A DNA stretch of 31,116 bases, taken from positions 1 through 31,116 of the forward strand of contig JAFNVK010000129.1 of assembly GCA_017379815.1 (NCBI GenBank). Reading direction: 5' to 3'. Origin of the DNA: Clostridia bacterium. GTDB lineage: Bacteria; Bacillota; Clostridia; Oscillospirales; CAG-272. Both the position numbers and the translations under genes were made by a program. The notes beneath the pieces were generated by a model that made no database searches, was not told where the DNA came from, and saw only the letters and a list, made by a program, of their open reading frames with translations. Shown here in pieces: positions 1 to 6,657 of this stretch; the first letter of the stretch is position 1, and every line of letters begins with the position of its first letter.

Positions 1-1323
1 GAAGGCAAATCCGAAAACAAGATGCTCCAGCGTATCTACGGTACGGCGTTCCCCACCAAGGACGCACTGAACGCCCACCTGACGAAAATCGAAGAAGCCC
101 GCGGCCGCGACCACAACAAGCTGGGACGCGAGCTGGAGCTCTTCACCACCGTGGATTCCATCGGTCAGGGTCTGCCCGTTATGCTGCCCAAGGGCGCACG
201 CGTCATTCAGCTGCTCCAGAGATGGGTAGAGGATGAGGAGCAAAAGAGAGGCTACCTCCTGACCAAGACCCCCTTGATGGCAAAGCGTGACCTTTACAAG
301 ATCTCGGGTCACTGGGATCACTATCTGGACGGCATGTTCATTCTGGGCGACCCCCACGACGAGACCAAGGAGTGCTTTGCTCTCCGTCCCATGACCTGCC
401 CCTTCCAGTATCAGGTCTTCCTCAATAAGAAGCGTTCCTACCGCGACCTGCCCATGCGTCTTGGCGAGACCTCCACGCTCTTCCGCAACGAGGATTCGGG
501 CGAGATGCACGGCCTTATCCGCGTGCGTCAGTTCACCATCTCCGAGGGACACCTCATTCTCCGTCCCGAGCAGCTGGCTGAGGAGTTCAAGGGCTGCCTG
601 GATCTGGCCATGTATATGCTGGATACGCTGGGCCTGAAGGAGGATTGCTCCTTCCGCTTCTCCCAGTGGGATCCCAAGAGAACCGACAAGTACGAGGGCA
701 CTCCCGAGCAGTGGGAGGAGGCGCAGGGCATCATGAAGACCCTCTTGGACGAGAACAACGTCAACTATACCGTCGGCATCGACGAGGCGGCCTTCTACGG
801 ACCGAAGCTTGACATTCAGATCAAGAACGTCTTTGGCAAGGAGGACACGCTGATCACCATTCAGATCGACATGCTGCTGGCCAAGAAGTTTGGCATGGAG
901 TACGTGGATTCGGGCAACCAGCTCGTCACGCCTTATATCATTCACCGCACGTCCATGGGCTGCTACGAGCGCACGCTTGCGCTCCTGATCGAGAAGTATG
1001 CCGGCGCATTCCCGCTCTGGCTTGCTCCCGAGCAGGTTCGCGTTCTGCCCATCGGCGACGAGCATATCGAGTATGCCAAGAGCGTTACGGAGCGTCTTTC
1101 TGCCGCAGGCCTGCGTGCAGAGCTGGACGATTCCTCCAACACCATCGGCTACAAGATCCGTGCAACCCAGATGCAGAAGGTGCCCTATATGCTGGTCATC
1201 GGCGGCAAGGAGATGGAGACGGGAACCGTCGCCGTCCGCAACCGCGCGGCAGAAACGGTCACCAAGAGCGTGGACGAGTTCCTCGCCGACGCCCTGCTTG
1301 AGGTGGCAGAGAAGAGAAGATAA
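1..1323 (+). CDS. thrS: Threonyl-tRNA synthetase, C-terminal part (5' end outside window)
   Basis: The reading frame is open from base 1, so the gene starts before the window; 440 codons are visible. The enzyme charges tRNA-Thr with threonine in the cytosol. The visible part begins at the end of the TGS/second additional domain and covers the class II catalytic core and anticodon-binding domain. Seen: the RPMTCPFQYQVF block (zinc-binding Cys), motif 2 around TLFRNEDSGEMHGLIRVRQF followed by the zinc His in SEGHL, motif 3 in HRTSMGCYERTLALLIEKYAG, and the anticodon-binding start at LWLAPEQVRVLPIGDEH. The third zinc ligand is the His of IIHRTSMG. Length and motif order fit a normal bacterial ThrRS. 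It is followed at once by a strong terminator, so it is the last gene of its unit. Identity is secure. Confidence 0.97.
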   Translation, partial: EGKSENKMLQRIYGTAFPTKDALNAHLTKIEEARGRDHNKLGRELELFTTVDSIGQGLPVMLPKGARVIQLLQRWVEDEEQKRGYLLTKTPLMAKRDLYKISGHWDHYLDGMFILGDPHDETKECFALRPMTCPFQYQVFLNKKRSYRDLPMRLGETSTLFRNEDSGEMHGLIRVRQFTISEGHLILRPEQLAEEFKGCLDLAMYMLDTLGLKEDCSFRFSQWDPKRTDKYEGTPEQWEEAQGIMKTLLDENNVNYTVGIDEAAFYGPKLDIQIKNVFGKEDTLITIQIDMLLAKKFGMEYVDSGNQLVTPYIIHRTSMGCYERTLALLIEKYAGAFPLWLAPEQVRVLPIGDEHIEYAKSVTERLSAAGLRAELDDSSNTIGYKIRATQMQKVPYMLVIGGKEMETGTVAVRNRAAETVTKSVDEFLADALLEVAEKRR

Positions 1324-1330
1324 GACTTTT

Positions 1331-1364
1331 GGGACCGTGCCCATCGGCACGGTCCCATCTTTTT
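1331..1364 (+). terminator. Rho-independent terminator after thrS
   Basis: A perfect 11-bp stem (GGGACCGTGCC / GGCACGGTCCC) with a CATC loop is followed by ATCTTTTT. It lies seven bases after the thrS stop codon. Confidence 0.95.
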
Positions 1365-1415
1365 GATAAAAGGGCGGATCGTGTCGCTTTTTCTGCGGAA
1401 AAATCAAAATCGGCA

Positions 1416-1444
1416 TTGACAGAAAAAAGTTTAGACTGTATAAT
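1416..1444 (+). promoter_or_regulatory. Sigma-A promoter of the ACP-MBOAT envelope operon
   Basis: A consensus -35 TTGACA (1416-1421) and consensus -10 TATAAT (1439-1444) are separated by exactly 17 bp. The first start codon downstream is at 1488, leaving a leader of roughly 35 bases with TTGGAGGA as ribosome binding site. Confidence 0.93.
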
Positions 1445-1487
1445 ATTAGATAGACAAACACTCTTTCCCGTTTTGGAGGATAGGACC

Positions 1488-1715
1488 ATGGAACAGCTTT
1501 TGGAAATATTGAAGCAGCTGCATCCCGACGTGGATTTTGCCCTTGAGGAGGATCTGATCGGGGACGGCATTCTTGACTCGCTTGACATCGTAACGCTGAT
1601 CACTGAGATCAACTGCACCTTTGACGTCAGCATTCCCGCAGAGGAGATCATTCCCGAGAATTTTGCCTCGGCCGACGCGATCCTGGCTCTGATCGAGCGC
1701 CTCGACGAGGAATGA
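1488..1715 (+). CDS. Acyl carrier protein (DltC-like) of an MBOAT cluster
   Basis: A 75-residue acidic helical protein with the phosphopantetheine attachment motif GILDSLD; Ser31 is the expected prosthetic-group site. The ATG at 1488 follows TTTTGGAGGATAGGACC, a good Shine-Dalgarno. It is the first gene behind the 1416 promoter and is followed after 13 bases by an MBOAT acyltransferase, so it most likely carries the acyl or aminoacyl group that the MBOAT enzyme transfers to a cell-surface polymer, like DltC with DltB. No DltA-type ligase is next to it, so the group carried is unknown. A fatty-acid-synthesis ACP is less likely because no fab genes are adjacent. Confidence 0.88.
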   Translation: MEQLLEILKQLHPDVDFALEEDLIGDGILDSLDIVTLITEINCTFDVSIPAEEIIPENFASADAILALIERLDEE

Positions 1716-1728
1716 GAGCGGCGGGATC

Positions 1729-3321
1729 ATGAGCTTTACGTCCGCTTCCTTTCTCCTTTTTGCCGTTCTGACGCTCCTTCTGTACTACACGCTCCCCAAG
1801 CGTTGGCAGTGGATCCTGCTTCTCGGCGCGAGCTACGTGTTCTATTTCTTTGCCGGGGCAGAGTATCTGCTCTTTATCCTCTTTACCACGGCGGTGACCT
1901 ATCTTTGCGGCGCTCTTCTGCAGAAGCGCGCGGATGCGGAGGATGCCTTCGTCGAAGAGAATCGGGAGACGCTGAGTAAGGCGGAGCGCAAGGAATTCCG
2001 CGCCGCCGAAAAGAAGAAGCGCTTTCGCCTTCTCGTCGCGGGGCTTCTTTTGGGCTTTGGCGTTCTGGCGGTGGTCAAGTACACCTCCTTCGTCCTCTCG
2101 GGCGTTTCCTCGATCGGACAGGCCTTCGGGGCGGCGCCTCTGCGCATTCCCACGCTGCTTTTGCCGCTTGGCATTTCCTTTTACACCTTCCAATCCATGG
2201 GATACCTCATCGACGTGTACCGCAAGACGGCAAGGGCAGAGAAGAACCCCTTAAGGCTTGCGCTCTTCGTCTCCTATTTTCCCCAGCTGATCCAAGGACC
2301 GATCAGCCGCTTTGGCGACCTTGCTCCGCAGCTCTTTTCGGAGCATCGTTTTGACGGCTTCCGCTTTCGATCGGGTCTTGGGAGCGTGGCGTGGGGCTAC
2401 TTCAAAAAGCTGGTCGTAGCCGATACCGCGATGATCGCGGTCAAGGCGCTTGTGGAGAACAAAGACGGCGGCTTTACGGGAATTTACGTCTTTTTGCTGA
2501 TCCTGTTGTATTCGGCGCAGATCTACGGCGATTTTACGGGAGGGATCGATATTACGATCGGTCTTTCCGAGATGCTGGGGATCCGCCTGGCGGAGAACTT
2601 CGATCGCCCGTTTTCCTCCCGATCCACGAAGGAATACTGGCGCCGCTGGCACATCACCATGGGCACGTGGTTTACCGATTACGTCTTCTATCCGCTCTCG
2701 GTCACGAGGAGTATGCAACGCTTTTCCAAGTGGTCGCGTGAAAAACTCGGCACGGCCGTGGGCAAGCGTCTGCCGGTCTATTTTGCTACGGTCGCGACCT
2801 GGTTCCTCACGGGGCTTTGGCACGGAGCGGGCTGGAATTTTATCGTCTGGGGATTGCTGAACTGCCTGGTGATCCTGGTCTCGCAGGAGCTGCAGCCTCT
2901 TTACGATCGCTTCAACCATCGTTTTCCACGCCTTACGGCAAGCCGCGCGTGGGGAGCGTGGCAGGCTCTGCGCACCTTTTTGCTCATGGGCCTGATCCGA
3001 AGTCTGGATTGCTACCGCAACGTGCCCACTACCTTCCGGATGTGGTGGAGCATGCTGACCGATTGGAATGTCGGCGAGCTTTTTTGCGGAGGGCTGACCT
3101 CCTTCGGGCTTGCTCTGTCCGACTGGTGCGTGCTGCTTTGCGGTATTCTCCTTTTGGCATTGGCCTCGCATCTTGGCAAGAAGCGCCCCGTGCGCGAGTG
3201 GCTTGCCGAGCGGCCGATCCTGCTTTGCGCCGCACTTTGCCTTTTGGCCGTCGTGATCCTGCTCTTCGGCGCGTACGGCATCGGCTACGATGCGTCGCAA
3301 TTCATCTACAACCAATTCTGA
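1729..3321 (+). CDS. MBOAT-family membrane O-acyltransferase (DltB/AlgI-like)
   Basis: A 530-residue polytopic membrane protein starting MSFTSASFLLFAVLTLLLYY. The MBOAT signature is clear: RRWHITMGTWFTDYVFYPL with His308, and TGLWHGAGWNFIVWG with the invariant catalytic His365. Family members move acyl groups from a cytosolic donor across the membrane onto an extracellular polymer (D-alanine on teichoic acid for DltB, acetate on alginate for AlgI). About ten or more hydrophobic segments are visible, with a charged cytosolic stretch at about residues 63-104. It sits between a carrier protein and an SGNH-like exported protein, the usual DltB/DltD-like or AlgI/AlgJ-like arrangement. Acceptor and acyl group are not readable from sequence. 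Its Shine-Dalgarno is weak, so translation may be coupled to the upstream ACP gene. Confidence 0.9.
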   Translation: MSFTSASFLLFAVLTLLLYYTLPKRWQWILLLGASYVFYFFAGAEYLLFILFTTAVTYLCGALLQKRADAEDAFVEENRETLSKAERKEFRAAEKKKRFRLLVAGLLLGFGVLAVVKYTSFVLSGVSSIGQAFGAAPLRIPTLLLPLGISFYTFQSMGYLIDVYRKTARAEKNPLRLALFVSYFPQLIQGPISRFGDLAPQLFSEHRFDGFRFRSGLGSVAWGYFKKLVVADTAMIAVKALVENKDGGFTGIYVFLLILLYSAQIYGDFTGGIDITIGLSEMLGIRLAENFDRPFSSRSTKEYWRRWHITMGTWFTDYVFYPLSVTRSMQRFSKWSREKLGTAVGKRLPVYFATVATWFLTGLWHGAGWNFIVWGLLNCLVILVSQELQPLYDRFNHRFPRLTASRAWGAWQALRTFLLMGLIRSLDCYRNVPTTFRMWWSMLTDWNVGELFCGGLTSFGLALSDWCVLLCGILLLALASHLGKKRPVREWLAERPILLCAALCLLAVVILLFGAYGIGYDASQFIYNQF

Positions 3322-3339
3322 CACCCGGAAAGGGAAATT

Positions 3340-4368
3340 ATGAAAAAGAAGATTCTTTGTTGCGCGGCCTTGCTCCTCGCTACGGTCCTTTTGCTTGGCT
3401 TTTTGCAGCTTCTGCTCATGCCGAAGTACATGGCCGACAAGCAGGAGGGCGCGCTGATCGGGGAATACTACCGCGAAACGACGGCGCACGACGTGCTCTT
3501 CGTGGGGGATTGCGAGGTCTACGAATGCTTTACACCTCCCACGCTTTGGGAGGAATACGGCGTCACCTCCTATATCCGCGGAAGCGCCCAGCAGCTCCCC
3601 TGGCAGTCCTACCATCTGCTTGAGGAGATGCTCAAAAGGGAAACGCCAAAGGCGGTGGTCTTTAACGTCTACGCCCTGAAATACGGCACGCCGCAGAACG
3701 AGGCCTACAACCGCATGACGCTGGACGGTATGCGCATGTCGCGGGAAAAGCTTTCGGCGATCCGCGCCTCCATGACCGAGGGGGAGAGCCTGCTCTCCTA
3801 TCTGCTTCCGCTCCTGCGCTTTCACAGCCGCTGGGACGAGCTCTCCGCGGAGGATTGGCAATACCTGCTCCATCGGGACACGGTCTCCCACAACGGCTAT
3901 CTGATGCAAACGGGGATCCTGCCCAAGACCTCGGACCGCGAGGGCGTTCCGCTGGCGGACTACACGCTTCCCGCAACGGCGATGTTCTATCTGGAGCAGA
4001 TGCGCCTGCTCTGCGAGGAGAATGGCGTTGCCCTGATCCTCATCAAGGCGCCCACCAACAACTGGCGCTATTATTGGTACGACGAATGGGATGCGCAGAT
4101 CGCGGATTACGCCGACGGGCATGGGCTTTCCTATTACAACTTTATCGGTCTGGACGGAGAGATCGGTCTTGACTGGAGCACCGACACCTACGACGGCGGC
4201 GCGCACCTGAACGTATACGGTGCGGAAAAGCTGACCTCCTATTTTGGCGAGATCCTTTGCCGCGAGCTTGGCCTTGCGGGGCACCGAGACGATGCGGAGA
4301 TCTCGGCCGTCTGGGCGGAGAAGCTCGACGCCTATAAGCAAGAAAAAGAGAAGGGAAATACACCGTGA
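3340..4368 (+). CDS. SGNH/GDSL-like exported protein of the MBOAT cluster (DltD-like)
   Basis: 342 residues. An N-terminal hydrophobic segment (about residues 5-26 after MKKK) serves as signal anchor and the rest should be outside the membrane. An SGNH-like fold is suggested by LFVGDCEVYE near the N-terminus and by DTYDGGAHLN near the C-terminus, with Asp285 and His289 as the acid-base pair. The position normally holding the nucleophilic Ser reads Cys58 (GDC). Members of this family follow MBOAT genes and complete acyl transfer to surface polymers. Start ATG 3340 is preceded by GGAAAGGGAAATT. The stop overlaps the GTG start of the next gene by four bases (GTGA), indicating translational coupling. 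Family assignment is good, exact function unknown. Confidence 0.8.
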   Translation: MKKKILCCAALLLATVLLLGFLQLLLMPKYMADKQEGALIGEYYRETTAHDVLFVGDCEVYECFTPPTLWEEYGVTSYIRGSAQQLPWQSYHLLEEMLKRETPKAVVFNVYALKYGTPQNEAYNRMTLDGMRMSREKLSAIRASMTEGESLLSYLLPLLRFHSRWDELSAEDWQYLLHRDTVSHNGYLMQTGILPKTSDREGVPLADYTLPATAMFYLEQMRLLCEENGVALILIKAPTNNWRYYWYDEWDAQIADYADGHGLSYYNFIGLDGEIGLDWSTDTYDGGAHLNVYGAEKLTSYFGEILCRELGLAGHRDDAEISAVWAEKLDAYKQEKEKGNTP

Positions 4369-4844
4369 AAAAAACAGTTTGCCTTTTGTTATCCGTCCTC
4401 CTGGCACTCTCTCTTTGTGCCTGCGTTGACCCCGTGACAGACAAAAAGACCTATGCCGCAGCGGTCGAGGGCGTTCGCATCGCCGTGGACGATCCCGCAG
4501 AGCCCGTGCTTTCGGCGCTTGGCGCGTGGAGCAGCTATGATGAATCCCCCTCCTGCGCCTTTGAGGGTCTGGATAAGATCTACGGCTACGGAAGCTTTGA
4601 GATCCAGACCTACACCAAGGACGGCAAGGACTATATCCGCGCGGTCTATCTGATCGACGACGGATGCCGTACCCAAAGGGATATCGCTATCGGGGACACC
4701 GCCGAGGCCGTGAAGGAGGCCTACGGCACGCCCACCCGCGAGAGCGAGGGAAGCCTGCAATATGCGGGCGAGGGCATGACGCTCACCTTCCTGCTTCGCG
4801 ACGGGATCGTGACCAACATTCAATATCTCAAGGACGTGGCATAA
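4365..4844 (+). CDS. Small lipoprotein, last gene of the MBOAT cluster
   Basis: 159 residues with a lipoprotein signal: MKKTVCLLLSVLLALSLCAC, lipobox L-C-A-C with Cys20 as the likely lipidated residue. The mature part has no motif I can name; it appears to contain two related halves built around YGYGSFEIQTYTKDG and the C-terminal LQYAGEGMTLTFLLRDG, which recalls small beta-rich domains that follow MBOAT/SGNH genes in clostridia. The GTG start is inside the stop codon of the upstream gene, so the two are coupled. A terminator follows directly. It is probably a surface accessory factor of the acyltransferase system; this is inference from position. Confidence 0.8.
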   Translation: MKKTVCLLLSVLLALSLCACVDPVTDKKTYAAAVEGVRIAVDDPAEPVLSALGAWSSYDESPSCAFEGLDKIYGYGSFEIQTYTKDGKDYIRAVYLIDDGCRTQRDIAIGDTAEAVKEAYGTPTRESEGSLQYAGEGMTLTFLLRDGIVTNIQYLKDVA

Positions 4845-4849
4845 CGCAA

Positions 4850-4893
4850 GCGCTCTTCCGGTACGGCGGTATCGGGAGAGCGCCTTTTCTTTC
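4850..4893 (+). terminator. Terminator of the envelope operon
   Basis: GCGCTCTTCCG (4850-4860) pairs with CGGGAGAGCGC (4873-4883) with one G-T pair, followed by CTTTTCTTTC. Confidence 0.85.
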
Positions 4894-4954
4894 CTGCGGA
4901 CAACGTATATTTCCATTTACCCACGAATAGAAAGGTAAAAAGGGGGGTGAGGGG

Positions 4955-5533
4955 ATGCAGACCGCGTCAAAAACGCTTCGACTGACGGTAAGGGAAGGCT
5001 ATCAGGTCCTGTTGCGTGCCGAGGCAGAGCTTCTTCTGCCGGTGAAGGAGGGGAGGATGCGGGACTTCTATCTCGCACTTGGCGAGACCTGTATGCACTG
5101 GGCGGAGGAGATCGAGGGGGAGCGATTGCGCCGTGCCTATGCGGAGCTTGGCACTCTGCGCGAGCGCTCCGGCTTTCGTGCGGGGCTTTATCGCTTGCGC
5201 ATGCGGATCCCGTGGGAGGAGGGGCGGCTCGTGGCCCTGCTTTGCGAATCCGAGCTGTACGGCGAAAGCCTTTCGCGGCGCGCGGGGCTGCACCGAACGG
5301 TGCAGATCTGGGATGCGGAGGAGGAGCTGATCCTTCCCATGGGGCAGGCACTTGCCCGTCTTGCCCCCTGGATGCAGAAAAGGATGCTCCCCTTTCACCC
5401 GGACGGCTTCTTTCCGCAAGGCGACGGACTGCTCCTCTTTCGCAATCCTTCCCACGGAGGGGAGTTTCTCGAAAAATGGATCGCCGGGCCCTCGGCGGAG
5501 GGGAAGAGGGAGGATCGCGGGAGACCTTCTTGA
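4955..5533 (+). CDS. Uncharacterised protein
   Basis: 192 residues, no signal peptide and no membrane segment. It starts at ATG 4955 after a strong purine tract (AAGGTAAAAAGGGGGGTGAGGGG). The sequence is rich in Arg, Glu and Leu. The C-terminal FHPDGFFPQGDGLLLFRNP resembles the closing strand of DUF3298/RsiV-like domains (which often read as F-P-T-x-x-G-x-x-x-F-Y-N-P), but this is only a weak resemblance. No promoter is obvious; the gene sits between a terminator and the promoter of the HAD gene. Function unknown. The reading frame shows the same GC-rich third positions as its neighbours, which supports a real gene. Confidence 0.72.
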   Translation: MQTASKTLRLTVREGYQVLLRAEAELLLPVKEGRMRDFYLALGETCMHWAEEIEGERLRRAYAELGTLRERSGFRAGLYRLRMRIPWEEGRLVALLCESELYGESLSRRAGLHRTVQIWDAEEELILPMGQALARLAPWMQKRMLPFHPDGFFPQGDGLLLFRNPSHGGEFLEKWIAGPSAEGKREDRGRPS

Positions 5534-5568
5534 AGTGTGAATAAATTGTAAATTCCAAAACCCCTTGC

Positions 5569-5597
5569 TTGACACTGCCCGGGAGCGCCGATATAAT
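5569..5597 (+). promoter_or_regulatory. Sigma-A promoter of the HAD phosphatase gene
   Basis: TTGACA (5569-5574), 17-bp spacer, TATAAT (5592-5597). Its presence rules out the upstream in-frame TTG at 5569 as a start codon. Confidence 0.92.
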
Positions 5598-5658
5598 AAA
5601 GGCAATGAACGCGCGGGAGAGGGCGATGGCCCAATGCTCTGCAGAAAGGATGGCCGCT

Positions 5659-6417
5659 GTGATCAAGCTGATCGTTTCGGATTTTGACGGAACCGTTTTG
5701 CCCTATGGACAGAAGGCCGTCTCTGCCGCGTGGAGGAGCGCCGTTTCGTCCGCCATGGAGGAGGGCGTTCTTTTTGCGATCTCCTCGGGAAGAACCTACG
5801 GCGAGCTGCTCTCCTTCCTTCCCGAATTGCAGGATGCGGCGTATTTTATTTGCTGTGACGGTGCGTATACCGTCTTCCGCGGCCGTATTCTCTACGCCAG
5901 ACAGATCCCGTTTCCCGAGCTTGAGCGTTTGTTGAAGCAGGAGCACTCCTTTGTCGGTTGCGTCCTGCACGGCGCGTTTGCCAATTACGCCGTGGGGCGC
6001 GTGCCCGAGGCGGTGCTTTCGCATTTTGCGGCAAAGCCGATCACCAATCTGCATCTGATCCGCGAGCCGATCTTTAAGGTCACCTCCTTTGGCGGTGCCG
6101 AGGCGCCCGCGCTTCCCGTTGGGATCCGCATGCATTGGGATGGCGGCCGTGAGGCGATGGCGCAGTACGTCAGCCGCTTTGCCAACAAGGGAACGGCGCT
6201 TTCCGATCTCCAGATGCGCCTGCCCGTGACTCGTCTGCAGACGGCCTGCGTGGGGGATAGCGGAAACGACGTGGCCATGATGCACAATGCGGTCATTTCG
6301 ATCTGCGTGGGGGATCGCTCGGACGAGCTTGCCTCGGTCTGCAACGTGTCCTTGCGCTCTGCAGAGGAATCTCTCGAGCTGATCCGACGGGTCAACGAGG
6401 CCCTCCGAGCCGAATAA
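5659..6417 (+). CDS. HAD-superfamily phosphatase (Cof/type IIB-like)
   Basis: 252 residues from the GTG at 5659. This start gives the typical N-terminus MIKLIVSDFDGTV and has AGAAAGGA eight bases upstream; ATGs at 5605, 5626 and 5650 are in frame but lack a spaced Shine-Dalgarno. Motif I is DFDGT (Asp8, Asp10), motif II is the Ser/Thr in FAISSGRTYGEL, the Lys is in the middle of the chain, and motif IV is GDSGNDVAMM. Such enzymes dephosphorylate sugar phosphates or cofactor precursors in the cytosol; the substrate cannot be read. It has its own promoter and terminator and is therefore monocistronic. Confidence 0.88.
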   Translation: MIKLIVSDFDGTVLPYGQKAVSAAWRSAVSSAMEEGVLFAISSGRTYGELLSFLPELQDAAYFICCDGAYTVFRGRILYARQIPFPELERLLKQEHSFVGCVLHGAFANYAVGRVPEAVLSHFAAKPITNLHLIREPIFKVTSFGGAEAPALPVGIRMHWDGGREAMAQYVSRFANKGTALSDLQMRLPVTRLQTACVGDSGNDVAMMHNAVISICVGDRSDELASVCNVSLRSAEESLELIRRVNEALRAE

Positions 6418-6424
6418 AAAACAC

Positions 6425-6462
6425 GGATGTCTGCCGCCAAAAACGGCAGGCGTCCTTTTTTT
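6425..6462 (+). terminator. Terminator after the HAD gene
   Basis: GGATGTCTGCCG (6425-6436) pairs with CGGCAGGCGTCC (6444-6455) with two G-T pairs, followed by seven T. It isolates the BMC locus from upstream transcription. Confidence 0.9.
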
Positions 6463-6504
6463 GTCGCCGATGCCAAAAAAACAACAAATTCGTCTGGTTT
6501 TGCG

Positions 6505-6573
6505 TCAAAAACCACACAAAACAACATTTCTTTGCGAAAAACATTGAAATAATCCCAAAAAAGTTTGTGGTTT
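6505..6573 (+). promoter_or_regulatory. Candidate operator pair upstream of the GRE promoter
   Basis: This A-rich region holds TCAAAAACCACACAAAACA (from 6505) and, inverted, TTTGTGGTTT (6564-6573), which ends three bases before the -35 box. The same element, AAACCACAAA, occurs twice upstream of the second BMC promoter at about 10.9 kb. The placement suggests an operator or activator site, possibly for the DeoR-family regulator encoded at 17451. The motif is seen directly; the binding protein is inferred. Confidence 0.5.
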
Positions 6574-6576
6574 CTA

Positions 6577-6605
6577 TTGACAAATTGAAGGAGATGTTGT
6601 ATAAT
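6577..6605 (+). promoter_or_regulatory. Sigma-A promoter of BMC block 1 (GRE, activase, pduU, pduV)
   Basis: TTGACA (6577-6582), 17-bp spacer, TATAAT (6600-6605). The leader to the first start is about 45 bases and can fold a small GCAGA/TCTGC stem (6610-6630). Confidence 0.93.
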
Positions 6606-6657
6606 CAAAGCAGATGCTGCAGAGGTCTGCGGCAAATTCAAAAAGGATGTGATAACC

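Noticed and set aside
5569..5658. Longer HAD protein starting at TTG 5569 or ATG 5605
   Set aside because: TTG 5569 is part of the -35 box and 5605 is at the transcription start. The GTG at 5659 has a spaced Shine-Dalgarno and the normal N-terminus of the family.
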